From positions 1 through 64,000 of the forward strand of contig CAZFNR010000004.1 in assembly GCA_964520525.1 (NCBI GenBank): a stretch of 64,000 nt of DNA, given 5' to 3'. Source of the DNA: JAJPXC01 sp964520525. GTDB taxonomy: Bacteria > Bacteroidota > Bacteroidia > Bacteroidales > Muribaculaceae. The notes under the pieces were generated by a model that made no database searches, was not told the DNA's origin, and saw only the letters and a program-made list of their open reading frames with translations. The translations under genes were made by a program, and so were the position numbers. Below are positions 8,604 through 18,177 of the stretch, one piece after another. How positions within the stretch are numbered: the first letter of the stretch is position 1; each line of letters begins with the position of its first letter.

Positions 8604-10373
8604 TTAGAACAACTTAGTCTTGTTGGGATTGATGGTAACACCGAGGATGAGGTCAGATGTCTCACCATACTTAACCACTTTCTTAGTTGTGGGGTTGTAG
8701 TAATAGACACCGGCCTCAGTGTACCCGGAAGCGTTCTTTGCAGGACGGAAGCCGAAGTAAACATAGTGAGACTCGTTGTCAACAACCAACTGAGTAGTCG
8801 ATACAGGCTCGGATGCGGTCGTGTTGATGGGGTCGGCCTCCATAGCGATTGAAACGACAGGTTTGTTGGGGTCGCCAGACTCTTTGTCACCGGGTATATC
8901 GTAAACAGTGAAGCCCTGATTAGAGCCAAGTCGCCATACATAAACACTACCCAACGTTTCGTCAAGAGTGAACGAACGGAAGTTCAAGCCGTTGAATGCC
9001 ACTTCGTAGGGAAGAGAGGCAGCTTCGGCAGCTTTTTGAGTAGTGTAGATGTCAGACTCTTTGAAACGGAAGATACCGTTACCGTTGTAGAATTTACCCC
9101 ACCACCAAACACCTTTAGAGTCGCGCAAGTGGCCATTGTGGATGGCACCGTAAGTGAAACCGCGGTTATAATAGGGGACAAGCGAGTTTTGGACGAAAAA
9201 CTCAGAACGGAGGTAGGTGTCGCCAGACTGGGTGATGCTTTGAACGGCACCACGGGCGGTCAAGTCTACTGTCGAGACACCGGTGTTACGGTCGCTGTAG
9301 TAAAGCTTGCCGTTGTAGACATAACCCTGGTAGGGGTCGCTAAACGCCGCCTGGCCAACGTTTGAGATTACGGTGTTGACACCGGTTCCGTCAGTGCGCA
9401 TAGCAGTGATTTTGCCATCACCCATTGTGCCCGACACATCGTTGCAATAATAGTACTGCGAACCTGCGTCAAGGATGTAAATCCAGCCTTCGTTGACAGT
9501 TTCACCTTCTTCGTTGGTTGTAGGCACTTCGCCAAAGACAATCTGCTGAGGCATTGCACCCGACTTAACGCCGAGGTCATAGGGTAACACCTTGGTACCT
9601 GAGGGAAGAGTGGAAGTATCAACAAGTTTGATAGCCTTCATATTGCCGCCATAGACTGCATAGTAGAGAGTGGGAGCGGGAACATCAAGACCGACCTGAA
9701 CATTGAGGTAAGACTGTTCGAGCGGACGACCGCCGTTACCGTTTTCATCAACATCGAAAGTAGCGTCGATAGTGATTTTTTGCGAACCGATGTTAGCAAA
9801 TTTGACATTTTTGGGATAAGTGATTACACCGTTAGTGTCAGAAATGCTCTGGAACTTATTACCATCGATGCCTTCACCGGTAACACCCTCGGGGAATGTC
9901 CACACATATTTCACGCGCTTGTTCTCGGGGTTGGGAAGGAAGATGTTGAAGTTAACGGGAGTTGTGCCATACTCGATAACCTCAGCGGCATCGTTAGTAA
10001 CTGAAAGCTGAGGAACGATGTCGTAGATGGTTAAGGGGTATGTGCGGCTGCCGACACCCTCGATAGTGAGAGTCACCTTGTAGTTGCCGGCTTTGGTGTA
10101 CTTATGCGTTGGGTTGGGTTCATTTGAGAAGTTAGCGGGATCGTTGGGATTTTCACCGAAGTCCCAAGTCACTGCACCCGTTTTAGCAGAAGTATTGGTG
10201 AATTGGATAGTTGACACTACATAGTAGTCCAACGTGTACTCATCACCCGCGACGCAGAAAGTGAAATCTACGTCGGGGTTAGGGAAGTTTTGATAGTCGG
10301 GGTCCTTGTCGACGCAAGAGCTGAGGGCTAACGCCGAAATGAAGAACAGACCAATATTCTTAAAAAGCTTCAT
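8604..10373 (-). CDS. PKD-like surface lipoprotein of the Sus locus
   Basis: A 589-residue lipoprotein. I chose the ATG at 10373 rather than 10388 because it gives a compact signal peptide ending in the lipobox ALSSC (Cys20). Residues about 35-105 form a PKD-like Ig fold with WDFGENPND and HKYTKAGNYKVTLTI. A second Ig-like module follows, with VKYVWTFPEGV. The C-terminal part has short repeated strands (NGKLYYSDRNTGVSTVDL) suggestive of a beta-propeller. Proteins of this type commonly accompany SusC/SusD pairs and are thought to be surface glycan- or protein-binding. It sits 23 bases after the preceding lipoprotein gene, in one operon with susC and susD. Confidence 0.75.
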   Translation of the reverse strand: MKLFKNIGLFFISALALSSCVDKDPDYQNFPNPDVDFTFCVAGDEYTLDYYVVSTIQFTNTSAKTGAVTWDFGENPNDPANFSNEPNPTHKYTKAGNYKVTLTIEGVGSRTYPLTIYDIVPQLSVTNDAAEVIEYGTTPVNFNIFLPNPENKRVKYVWTFPEGVTGEGIDGNKFQSISDTNGVITYPKNVKFANIGSQKITIDATFDVDENGNGGRPLEQSYLNVQVGLDVPAPTLYYAVYGGNMKAIKLVDTSTLPSGTKVLPYDLGVKSGAMPQQIVFGEVPTTNEEGETVNEGWIYILDAGSQYYYCNDVSGTMGDGKITAMRTDGTGVNTVISNVGQAAFSDPYQGYVYNGKLYYSDRNTGVSTVDLTARGAVQSITQSGDTYLRSEFFVQNSLVPYYNRGFTYGAIHNGHLRDSKGVWWWGKFYNGNGIFRFKESDIYTTQKAAEAASLPYEVAFNGLNFRSFTLDETLGSVYVWRLGSNQGFTVYDIPGDKESGDPNKPVVSIAMEADPINTTASEPVSTTQLVVDNESHYVYFGFRPAKNASGYTEAGVYYYNPTTKKVVKYGETSDLILGVTINPNKTKLF

Positions 10374-10396
10374 AGTTAAGTTAGTCAATTTAAGCG

Positions 10397-11545
10397 TTAG
10401 TTAATAGTGATTGTACGCGTATCAGAAGCTGTACCGATATTGCCCACAGTGTCAAATACTTTAAACTGAGCGTCGAGAGAGTATTCGCGAATGAACGAAA
10501 CTTTATACTCGCCGTCGGTTTTGCTGTAAATCCACTCGGGGAACTCGACGTAGCCCAAAAGCTGAACGAAAGCGCCCATCATGCCGTTTTTAACCGCAGT
10601 GACAACCGCGCCGGCATCGTCGTCGTAGCGGCAATAGAGCCAAGGTGATGAATCGTAAACCGCATAACACTTCACGTTAGCGTCAGATTTGAGGACAGCG
10701 GAGTAGCCGTCGCCGTTGGGCTCAACTTCTTCACTTGCCACGAATGTATCTTGGATGCCGCCGTCGACAACTTTGTTGTAGTGCCAACCTATAATAACCT
10801 TGCTGTCGGTATACCAGTTGTTGTTTTTATAGTTGACAGCCACCTGGGGATCTTCAGAATTGATTGAGTCGGGAGCTGCAGGGAGGTTCAAACCGGGGTA
10901 AGCGGAATTGACCGTGTTGAGTTCCTCAACGGTGAAGGGGTGGTTGACAAACACAACCTTGAGAGCAGCCATATTAGTGCTGTCTTTTGTCAAGATTTTG
11001 GTAACTGTGTCGCAGAACTCTTTCTGGAAACCATTGGGGAAGAGTTCGTTAGCCGACTTAAAGTATTTTGCGAACAAGGTGTCGGTCTCGGCAGTCCACT
11101 CACCGAGATTTTTCCACTCGACGGGTGCCCAGTTGATAGAAGTGCCGACAGAGCCGCTCAACTCATACTCATAACCGTTCCAAAGCGAATCAACGTGAGC
11201 GAAACTTGCTACGGAATGGTTAGGAATATCGGTGTTGACTGTGTTAACCGTGAGGGTGAAGGCGAGAGTAGAGCCGGTGAGACCGACAGTCGCGCCAGAG
11301 CTTTCGCTACGTTTCACCTCATACCACACTTCGGCATGGTCGGGAGTGTGGTCATTGTCGGTGTAATACTTCCCGTTGAATGTGAAGCTTTCACCGGCTT
11401 TGCAGGCCGTTGAGCCGACCGACCAGTAACAGGTCGGCACAGGCTGGCCAATTTCCATCATATCGGCCAAGGGATCATGTTTCGCGCACGATGTCACCGT
11501 TGCGAGCCCCAAAGCTAATAGTGCTAATTTATATTGCGTTTTCAT
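10397..11545 (-). CDS. Sus-locus lipoprotein, function unknown
   Basis: A 382-residue lipoprotein with signal peptide and lipobox VTSC (Cys20). I do not recognise a catalytic family. It looks beta-rich, with an Ig-like stretch near residues 40-110 (PDHAEVWYEVKRSESS) and a C-terminal stretch with YSLDAQFKVFDTVGN. Its position, 36 bases after the susD-like gene and 23 before the PKD-like gene, suggests a surface-exposed accessory binding protein for the same substrate. It may be specific to this type of locus. Confidence 0.6.
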   Translation of the reverse strand: MKTQYKLALLALGLATVTSCAKHDPLADMMEIGQPVPTCYWSVGSTACKAGESFTFNGKYYTDNDHTPDHAEVWYEVKRSESSGATVGLTGSTLAFTLTVNTVNTDIPNHSVASFAHVDSLWNGYEYELSGSVGTSINWAPVEWKNLGEWTAETDTLFAKYFKSANELFPNGFQKEFCDTVTKILTKDSTNMAALKVVFVNHPFTVEELNTVNSAYPGLNLPAAPDSINSEDPQVAVNYKNNNWYTDSKVIIGWHYNKVVDGGIQDTFVASEEVEPNGDGYSAVLKSDANVKCYAVYDSSPWLYCRYDDDAGAVVTAVKNGMMGAFVQLLGYVEFPEWIYSKTDGEYKVSFIREYSLDAQFKVFDTVGNIGTASDTRTITIN

Positions 11546-11581
11546 TGTTTATTCTTCTTTTTCAGTTTTAAGGGAATGGTA

Positions 11582-13441
11582 TTACTCAGCGGTGAGCGAA
11601 GTGCGCACTCCGGCGGCCTGTGACCAAATCATAGGCTCGCGCAGCCATTTGTGGTTTTTGTATGCGCCGAGACGTTCAAGTTCGCCGCGGTTATACTTCT
11701 CTTCACATTCAGGGTCATAGTTCAAGCGGGTCACCCAAGCGTTCTCCTTCTCTGCGTCGGACAAACCGTCAACCCAGTGTGCGGCATAGAGGTTGTAAGG
11801 ACGACGGAGAGTGGGATAAACGATTTCGCCGTTAGCACCGATACCATACTGGTTACGGTTGTTGCTGTAGTGGTAGCGGCGCATGTCGGTCCACTGCTCG
11901 GGCTGCATATACATCGCGATGTATTTCTGCTGCATCAGGTCGCTCAGTGTATATTCCGACGGGTTGAAGAACCAATGCTTGTTACCAATCTCAGTACAGG
12001 GCAGACATTTTTTAACTCCTTCGTTGTCGAGGAACGCGGTTACTATGCGCTCAAATCGTTCTTTGTCAGAGTTCTGCACAGCCTCGGTGGCGGCGGCTTT
12101 GCAACCTACACCGGGATATGCGCCGTTGTCGCTGACAAAACGGTCAAGATGACGCTGGATGTTGTAGGTGGTTGCCTCCTTGGCAAGACGGCAAGCCTCA
12201 ACCTTGTTGTTCATCCAATAGTAAGCCTCGGCCTGGATGAAGTAGAGTTCCTCCATGGTGAAGAGCACGTTGTAAGCGTTGACACCGGCAGCGTAGGCAC
12301 CTGCATAAAGAGTGGGGTAATGAACCTGCTTGTAATCGGTGCTCGGCATGCCGATATTGTTCTCAAGATAGCGCATCATCACTTGCTCTTTTTTGATATT
12401 TGAGGGTGATGTCGGGCCGTTCTGAGGCACGAAGAGCAACATCAAGCGCGGGTCGCAGCCATAACCGTTCTCGCGGTTCCAAACGCCCTGCTTCTCTTCC
12501 TCGCCGGGGTTGATGACACCCATCAAATCCTGAATCATGAACTTTGAGGGGACAGCCGACGCGAGCTCATTTTTGCGTGACTCCCAAGAGTTGATGACAG
12601 GCTGAGCGTCGCTCCAGGGTGCGTTAGATTCGCCGGTACCGCCGTCGAATTTGTAACGGGGCTCGTTACCGAACCATGCGCCATAGCGTAAGTCGCCGCT
12701 ACGCCATGTGTCGATAGCCTTTTGGGCGGTGTTGATAATCTCCTGGCACTTTGCCGACGACACATCAACATTGGGGATGTTGCGGAGCAGCAAGCGCGCC
12801 TTGACAGCATAGACGAGACCTTTCCACATGCTGAGGTCGCCGCCGTAAATGCGGTCCTCGGCTACGGTTATATTCTGATTACCGGGAGCCTCGGTCCAAT
12901 CAGTATTTTCATACAGACTGATTAGCTCATCAGCCTCTTGGAACATCCAAGCATAGATTGAAGCCTGAGTGTCATATTTGGGCGAACCGCTCATGTAAGC
13001 CTCAGTGCGGGGCATATCGCCGAACGCGTCGGTGGTGAGCTGGGTTGACATCAATTTGACAGTACGGCCTATAAGCTCATAATTGAGCGAACCGATTGTC
13101 CGTGCGGTCTCAATCATGACATTGGCGTTTTTGCCGATGTCATAATAGTGACGACGCCACTGCGGATGACGGTTGATTGTGAGGAAGTTCCACCCCTGCT
13201 TGTAAGGGTAGGAGCCTGTCTGGCTCTTTCCTGTAGTTGTGAGACACTGCGAAAGATAGATATAATATTCCGCATGGTCATAGACTACCTGGTTTGCATA
13301 GAACATCAACACCGGCAGAGCTTTATGAGGCTCATTGACGTGCGCGCGGTCGGGGTTGACATTTTCATAGAGGGTATCCTCGCAACCCGCAGCGGCCATG
13401 CCGAGCAGCAGTGACAGTGATATTAATTTTATCTTGTTCAT
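11582..13441 (-). CDS. SusD/RagB-like outer-membrane lipoprotein
   Basis: A 619-residue lipoprotein with signal peptide and lipobox AAGC (Cys20). It matches the SusD-like type 2 group: an N-terminal NPDRAHVNEP stretch, helical repeats including YDIGKNANVMIETA (about 100-113), TDAFGDMPRTEAY (about 137-149) and WKGLVYAVKARLLL (about 206-219), and the C-terminal TMEELYFIQAEAYYW helix that packs on the SusC barrel. It should cap the TonB-dependent SusC partner and capture ligand on the cell surface. It lies 19 bases after the susC-like gene, as usual for the pair. The ligand cannot be read from sequence. Confidence 0.88.
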   Translation of the reverse strand: MNKIKLISLSLLLGMAAAGCEDTLYENVNPDRAHVNEPHKALPVLMFYANQVVYDHAEYYIYLSQCLTTTGKSQTGSYPYKQGWNFLTINRHPQWRRHYYDIGKNANVMIETARTIGSLNYELIGRTVKLMSTQLTTDAFGDMPRTEAYMSGSPKYDTQASIYAWMFQEADELISLYENTDWTEAPGNQNITVAEDRIYGGDLSMWKGLVYAVKARLLLRNIPNVDVSSAKCQEIINTAQKAIDTWRSGDLRYGAWFGNEPRYKFDGGTGESNAPWSDAQPVINSWESRKNELASAVPSKFMIQDLMGVINPGEEEKQGVWNRENGYGCDPRLMLLFVPQNGPTSPSNIKKEQVMMRYLENNIGMPSTDYKQVHYPTLYAGAYAAGVNAYNVLFTMEELYFIQAEAYYWMNNKVEACRLAKEATTYNIQRHLDRFVSDNGAYPGVGCKAAATEAVQNSDKERFERIVTAFLDNEGVKKCLPCTEIGNKHWFFNPSEYTLSDLMQQKYIAMYMQPEQWTDMRRYHYSNNRNQYGIGANGEIVYPTLRRPYNLYAAHWVDGLSDAEKENAWVTRLNYDPECEEKYNRGELERLGAYKNHKWLREPMIWSQAAGVRTSLTAE

Positions 13442-13460
13442 TGTTAGTCGTTTCGTAGGG

Positions 13461-16400
13461 TTAGAAAGTTACGTTTACGTTGAAGTTGAAGCTGCGCAGC
13501 GAAGGAACGCTGTACTGGTCGATACCCATGGCACCGGTTCCGGCGGCGGCGCTTGGCATAACCTGCGGGTCAGCACCGGTGTACTTGGTCCAAAGGAACA
13601 AGTTGCGACCGGTCAAAGAGCATTTCAAACCCTTGATGGGGTTAGACGAGCCGAGTTTCTTCATCAGCTTGGAGAGGTCGTAAGAAACAGTGACATAGCT
13701 CAAGCGGATGTAAGAACCATCCTCGATGAAGTTAGAGGCAACGTTGTAGAAGTAGTTGTTGACAAACTGCTGGTCGATGATAACCGGCGTTGTGTTGGGG
13801 CGATAGGTACCGTCACCGTTGGCGACCACACCTTTGAACACTGCCTCGCGGTTGCGGTATTTAGCGAGATACCAGCTCTGACCGCTTGAGAACAATGAGC
13901 GGCCGGTGTAGTTGAAGACATCACCACCGCAACGGCCGTCAACCAAGAACGACAGCGAAAGGTCTTTCCAAGTGAATGTCGAGCCGACACCGAGCAACCA
14001 GTCGGGAGCGCGGTTACCAAGATAATTGGCTTTATTCGGGCTGATGACAGGATAACCGTTTTCGTCAACGAGGATTTGTCCGTCGGGGGCGCGTTGGTAA
14101 TCTGTACCCGACAAACCGGTGGTTGATTGGCCGAGAGCCGCGGTCGCGAACACGTCGCCATACTGACCGCCCTGGATTTCGGCAACACCCTCGGGAAGTG
14201 ATTTAACCTTGCTTCGGTTGAATGAGAAGTTCAGGTTGGCAGTCCATTGGAAATCTTTAGTTTGGAGAATGTCTTGTGATGCAGTCAACTCAAGACCGTA
14301 GTTCTCGATAGAACCCTCGTTGCGGGTCTGGAGAATGGTACCGGATGCAGGCGACACGCGTACTGTCACAATCTGGTTGTCAACGGTTGTCGAGTAATAA
14401 GCGACATCTAAGCGGGTGCGCTGGTTGAAGAAGCGCAGGTCGGCACCGATTTCCCAGGTCGACAACATCTCCGGCTCAAGATATTTTGCTGTTGACAAAG
14501 TGGGGTCAACACCGAAACCTCCGTCGGGGAATGTAGGCCACTGTTTGAAGTTGTCGGTGAAAAGGTAGGGGTTGGTCGATTTTCCGACTTTTGCCCAGTT
14601 ACCGCGGAGTTTACCGAACGAGAACCATTCGTTGCTCAGTTTGAACATCTCCGAGAAGATAAGACCGGCGGTTACAGAGGGGTAGAAGTAAACGGGGTCG
14701 CACTGTACGAGTGACGATGAACCGTCGACACGACCGGTGAACGATAATTGTGCCACACCTTTATAGTCGAAGCGGATTTCACCGAAGTAACCGAACTTGT
14801 TTTCCTTTCTGTGGCTCATGCTCAAGTCATAGGTGCCTGTGCCGAGAGAAAGCTTGTCGGGATTCACGTTGTTGAACGAGAAGTAATCGCCTCCGAGCTG
14901 GAAGTCATATCCGCCCATGTTGGCTGAGTAGCTGCTTGTCTCCCAGTATTCACCACCGAGGAAGAAGTTTACATTGAAATTATCGCTCGGTTTCCAGAAA
15001 TAGTTGGCGAGGAGTTGCGCGGTCAGACGCTCGGCGCGTGAGGGCTGCAACAGATATCCGCCGTGACGGCTTGAGAGCGTGACTTTCTGTCCGTCGGTCA
15101 ATTCACCGACAAAGTCTTTCGACTCGTCAAAACGGGGACGAATCATCGACTCGTAGGCCGAGTTGCCTTTATCGTAGTTCACTTTCGCTGTGAAGCTCAA
15201 ATCTTTGATAGGCTCCCACTTGATAGAACCGTTGACAATCACGCGCTGGCTTTGTGTCTCGGCTTCATCCATATAGCGGTCGTAATAAGGCGACTCGGTC
15301 GCGCCAAGACGCTGGTCGTTGCTGAGGATATCCCAGTCGTCGTAGCGGTTGCTCCAGTTGGGGAGACCGGTGAGGGGGTTTTTATAGTCAGCCATATCTT
15401 TGTTGATAGCCCAACCATAGACTGTGCCCATGCTGTTACCGAAACCGCGTGACTTGGTGTCGATGAAGTTGGTCGACATCATGATTTTAACGGTGTTAGA
15501 GGGGTTGAACTCACCCTTCACAAATACACCGAGGCGTTTCTTATAGTCATTTATAACAACACCTTCGTTGTCCATATAGTTGGCAGATGCGTAAGCCGAG
15601 AATTTCTCGTTACCGCCCGATACCGAGAGGTCATACTTCTGCATGAAGCCTGTGCCGAGGAAGTTGTCGGCGTTGTCATAGAATGTGTCGATGCCCGGAC
15701 GGAATTTCGGACCCCAACCACCGGTAGCGTTGGTGGTGTAGAAACCGTTAGAACCGGCGAGATACTGATCCTGAAGTTTGGGCATACGAGCCACTTCTGA
15801 GATTTCCCAACCGCCTGACGCTGTCACGGTAACCGTTCCGGTTTTTCCACCTTTGGTGGTAATCATGATGACACCGTTGGCACCCTCGGGACCGTAAAGG
15901 GCCGAAGCCGCAGCACCTTTCAGCACCGACATTGACTCGATATCATTCGAGTTAATGTCACCTATCGCTGACGCACCGCCGCGCACCGGCATACCGTCAA
16001 CGACGAACAACGGTTCGTTGCTCTGCGCGGGGTTGATTGAAGAAATGGCGCGCACCACCATCTGCGAAGCGGAGTTAGGCGAGCCACCTGCCATCGACAC
16101 CTGCACACCGGCAACCTTACCCTGGAGCGAGTTGACGAAGTTGGCCGAGCTTCCGGCGTTGACCTCATCTGAGTTAAGGGCCTGCACCGCGAAGTTAAGT
16201 TTCTTCTTTTCCTGGGTCTGTCCCATCGCGGTCACGACAACCTCGTTGAGCACCGTGGCGTTGTCTGTCATCTTGACATCGACTACACTGCGGTTCCCCA
16301 CAGGCACGCTGGCGGGGGTCATACCGACATAATTGAACGTCAGCACCGAGTTGTCGCCCGGCACCTCGATTGAGTATTTTCCGTCAATATCGGTCGCTGT

Positions 16401-16544
16401 GACCACCGAGGTTCCCTTGACAGCCACGGTTACACCGATCAGAGGCTCCCCGTCGCTCTCCTGCGTCACCGTTCCGGTCACGGGACGAGCAAACGCCGCC
16501 ACCGCGAAGATGGAAAATAACAGAAGCAATAGCTGTTTTTTCAT
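13461..16544 (-). CDS. SusC/RagA-like TonB-dependent outer-membrane transporter
   Basis: A 1027-residue TonB-linked porin. I chose the ATG at 16544 because it begins the signal peptide MKKQLLLLLFSIFAVAAFA; the open frame extends upstream to 16625 without a signal-like N-terminus. Order: signal peptide, carboxypeptidase-D-regulatory-like domain (about 22-100, VTGTVTQESDGEPLIGV), plug (about 110-230, with LNEVVVTAMG and LFVVDGMPVRGGASAIGDIN), and a 22-strand-type barrel ending in an aromatic residue (NVNVTF). It energises uptake of a ligand delivered by the adjacent SusD. No HTCS, ECF sigma or SusR-like regulator is adjacent, which is unusual for such loci. Confidence 0.92.
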   Translation of the reverse strand: MKKQLLLLLFSIFAVAAFARPVTGTVTQESDGEPLIGVTVAVKGTSVVTATDIDGKYSIEVPGDNSVLTFNYVGMTPASVPVGNRSVVDVKMTDNATVLNEVVVTAMGQTQEKKKLNFAVQALNSDEVNAGSSANFVNSLQGKVAGVQVSMAGGSPNSASQMVVRAISSINPAQSNEPLFVVDGMPVRGGASAIGDINSNDIESMSVLKGAAASALYGPEGANGVIMITTKGGKTGTVTVTASGGWEISEVARMPKLQDQYLAGSNGFYTTNATGGWGPKFRPGIDTFYDNADNFLGTGFMQKYDLSVSGGNEKFSAYASANYMDNEGVVINDYKKRLGVFVKGEFNPSNTVKIMMSTNFIDTKSRGFGNSMGTVYGWAINKDMADYKNPLTGLPNWSNRYDDWDILSNDQRLGATESPYYDRYMDEAETQSQRVIVNGSIKWEPIKDLSFTAKVNYDKGNSAYESMIRPRFDESKDFVGELTDGQKVTLSSRHGGYLLQPSRAERLTAQLLANYFWKPSDNFNVNFFLGGEYWETSSYSANMGGYDFQLGGDYFSFNNVNPDKLSLGTGTYDLSMSHRKENKFGYFGEIRFDYKGVAQLSFTGRVDGSSSLVQCDPVYFYPSVTAGLIFSEMFKLSNEWFSFGKLRGNWAKVGKSTNPYLFTDNFKQWPTFPDGGFGVDPTLSTAKYLEPEMLSTWEIGADLRFFNQRTRLDVAYYSTTVDNQIVTVRVSPASGTILQTRNEGSIENYGLELTASQDILQTKDFQWTANLNFSFNRSKVKSLPEGVAEIQGGQYGDVFATAALGQSTTGLSGTDYQRAPDGQILVDENGYPVISPNKANYLGNRAPDWLLGVGSTFTWKDLSLSFLVDGRCGGDVFNYTGRSLFSSGQSWYLAKYRNREAVFKGVVANGDGTYRPNTTPVIIDQQFVNNYFYNVASNFIEDGSYIRLSYVTVSYDLSKLMKKLGSSNPIKGLKCSLTGRNLFLWTKYTGADPQVMPSAAAGTGAMGIDQYSVPSLRSFNFNVNVTF

Positions 16545-17014
16545 AATTACTATTATTTGTTTATATTCATGGTTTATTCTCTCTATCCGGTCAAGAACAA
16601 TCGACCTTAAAACATTTCCATCCACATAGCCTATCCCCTTCTCAATCGCGGCTGAACGCGCCGCTTGCGCGGCGGCTTGGGGCGGCCACAGGGGACTGAT
16701 GACCGCAAAATCAAGGTTCCTATAGCTTCTTCTTTTTAGACTGCTCGGGTTAGTGATTAGCTATGTTTTATGTCAACTTCTTCCGGTGGGCATTGGGGTA
16801 CTCGACCCCCTCGCCATACAACCCACAAATCTAATACATTATTTTAAAACTCGCGGTCTTTTGCAATATTAATTGTTGATTATTTAAAATTATAAAGTTT
16901 ATTTTATATCATCGGGCAACTTTTTTGCCTAACGTTTCACAACATTTGGCAACAAACGTTGCTACACTGAAACCCCGATTTTGTTTTTCGGGGGTTATAT
17001 GGTAAATTCGCGTC
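16545..17014. other. Intergenic region between divergent susC-like gene and trmD: long structured leader
   Basis: No gene is evident. If the minus-strand -7 box at 16826-16833 is used, the susC mRNA has a leader of roughly 270 bases. In it I see two hairpins: GGGGT/ACCCC around 16795-16809, and a 6-bp all-GC stem at 16659-16664/16669-16674 closed by a GCAA tetraloop on the minus strand. It matches no riboswitch class that I can recognise. The remainder (16834-17014) is AT-rich and probably holds the trmD promoter, for which TAAATTCG at 17003-17010 is only a weak candidate. Confidence 0.45.
16826..16833 (-). promoter_or_regulatory. -7 box for the Sus operon
   Basis: CAAATCTA on the plus strand reads TAGATTTG on the minus strand, an exact TAnnTTTG match about 280 bases upstream of the susC-like start. 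I did not find a well-spaced -33 TTG. Confidence 0.5.
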
Positions 17015-17695
17015 ATGACAATGCGAATAGATATACTGACGGTGCTACCCGAGATGTTCGACTCCCCGCTCGGCTGCTCGATACTCAAGCGCGCGCAAGA
17101 CAAGGGGCTGGTCGAAATAAACGTGCACAACCTGCGCGACTACACCACAAACCGACACCGCAAAGTCGACGACTACCCATTCGGCGGCGAAGCCGGAATG
17201 GTGATGCAAATCGAACCTGTCGACCGCGCGATATCCGCGCTGAAAGCCGAGCGCGACTACGACGAAGTGATTTTCACATCGCCCGACGGCGAGCTGTTCA
17301 ACCAGCCGATGGCAAACTCAATGTCGCTGCTGGGCAACATTATTATTTTGTGCGGACATTATAAAGGTGTAGACTACCGCATACGCGAACATCTTATAAC
17401 GCGCGAAATATCGATAGGCGACTACGTGCTGACCGGCGGGGAGATTCCCGCCATAATAATAACCGACGCAATCGTCAGGCTCATCCCCGGAGCGATAGGC
17501 GACGAACAAAGCGCGCTCACCGACTCATTCCAGGACAACCTGCTCGCCCCGCCTATCTACACGCGCCCCGCCGTCTACAACGGATGGGAGGTGCCGCCGA
17601 TACTCCTGTCGGGGCACCAAGCCAAAATCGACGAGTGGCGGCACGAGCAATCAATCAGCCGCACACGGCTTCTGCGCCCCGGCCTGCTCGACTGA
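17015..17695 (+). CDS. trmD: tRNA (guanine-N1)-methyltransferase TrmD
   Basis: A 226-residue SPOUT methyltransferase that makes m1G37 in tRNAs reading CNN and GNN codons, using S-adenosylmethionine. The N-terminal RIDILTVLPEMFDSPL and the trefoil-knot motif GDYVLTGGEIPAIIITDA (about 137-154) are intact, as is RLIPG. The C-terminal tRNA-binding part with RPAVYNGWEVPPILLSGHQAKI is also present. Two starts are possible, ATG at 17015 and ATG at 17021; the second gives MRIDIL as in relatives and may be the true one. It is divergent from the Sus operon and followed by tRNA-Asp. Confidence 0.95.
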   Translation: MTMRIDILTVLPEMFDSPLGCSILKRAQDKGLVEINVHNLRDYTTNRHRKVDDYPFGGEAGMVMQIEPVDRAISALKAERDYDEVIFTSPDGELFNQPMANSMSLLGNIIILCGHYKGVDYRIREHLITREISIGDYVLTGGEIPAIIITDAIVRLIPGAIGDEQSALTDSFQDNLLAPPIYTRPAVYNGWEVPPILLSGHQAKIDEWRHEQSISRTRLLRPGLLD

Positions 17696-17880
17696 CCGGG
17701 CAACGAGTCCGCGAGACACCCCGGCAACACCGCGCGCCGACTCGATTCGAACGCACAACGCCCGAGCCGGGCAAACGCCCCGACCCGCCGAGCGCGAAAG
17801 GCCGCGGCTCATGGGGAAAAACGCGGAAACAGGCGAAAATCGCGATTTATGAGAAAAAATTAAAAAAAATCATCGAAAAA

Positions 17881-17912
17881 TTTGCGGGAATAAAAAAACC
17901 GACTTATCTTTG
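17881..17912 (+). promoter_or_regulatory. Promoter of tRNA-Asp (TTTG-N20-TATCTTTG)
   Basis: TTTG at 17881-17884 and TATCTTTG at 17905-17912, separated by 20 bases, match both elements of the Bacteroidetes housekeeping promoter. The mature tRNA begins 42 bases after the -7 box. The stretch 17696-17880 is GC-rich then A-rich, and I see nothing else in it. Confidence 0.75.
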
Positions 17913-17953
17913 CACTCGCAAAACGGAAACAACCGTTAGCACTCCAAAGAGAT

Positions 17954-18027
17954 GGTGTGGTAGTTCAGCTGGTTAGAATACCTGCCTGTCACGCAGGGGG
18001 TCGCGGGTTCGAGTCCCGTCCATACCG
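17954..18027 (+). tRNA. tRNA-Asp (GTC)
   Basis: A 74-base cloverleaf. The acceptor stem GGTGTGG (17954-17960) pairs with CCATACC (18020-18026) with one G-U pair, and the discriminator is G. The anticodon arm CCTGC-CTGTCAC-GCAGG has anticodon GTC at 17988-17990. The T arm is GCGGG-TTCGAGT-CCCGT (one G-U pair), and the D arm has AGCTGGTTAGAA. The 3' CCA is not encoded. Confidence 0.95.
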
Positions 18028-18040
18028 CAGGAGAGAGAGG

Positions 18041-18090
18041 AGAATGAGTAATTGTTAAACCTTGTGTTTACGTTACTCATTCTTTTTTTA
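18041..18090 (+). terminator. Intrinsic terminator after tRNA-Asp
   Basis: An 11-bp perfect stem, AGAATGAGTAA (18041-18051) with TTACTCATTCT (18073-18083), runs into a T tract (TTTTTTTA). A small inner stem AAAC/GTTT lies in the loop. Confidence 0.8.
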
Positions 18091-18112
18091 TGTGATTTTC
18101 CGCCAAAAGTGT

Positions 18113-18120
18113 TAACTTTG
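18113..18120 (+). promoter_or_regulatory. -7 box upstream of psd
   Basis: TAACTTTG matches TAnnTTTG and lies 58 bases before the psd start and after the tRNA terminator. It would drive the psd-pssA unit. No clear -33 element is visible. Confidence 0.6.
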
Positions 18121-18177
18121 CAAATTAAAGATAATTAAACACCAAACTAAGCCCGTTTTAAACCTCAAAGCCCGCTT

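Noticed and set aside
17003..17010. TAAATTCG as the trmD promoter
   Set aside because: It departs from the consensus by one base and would start transcription after the first ATG. It is too weak to list.
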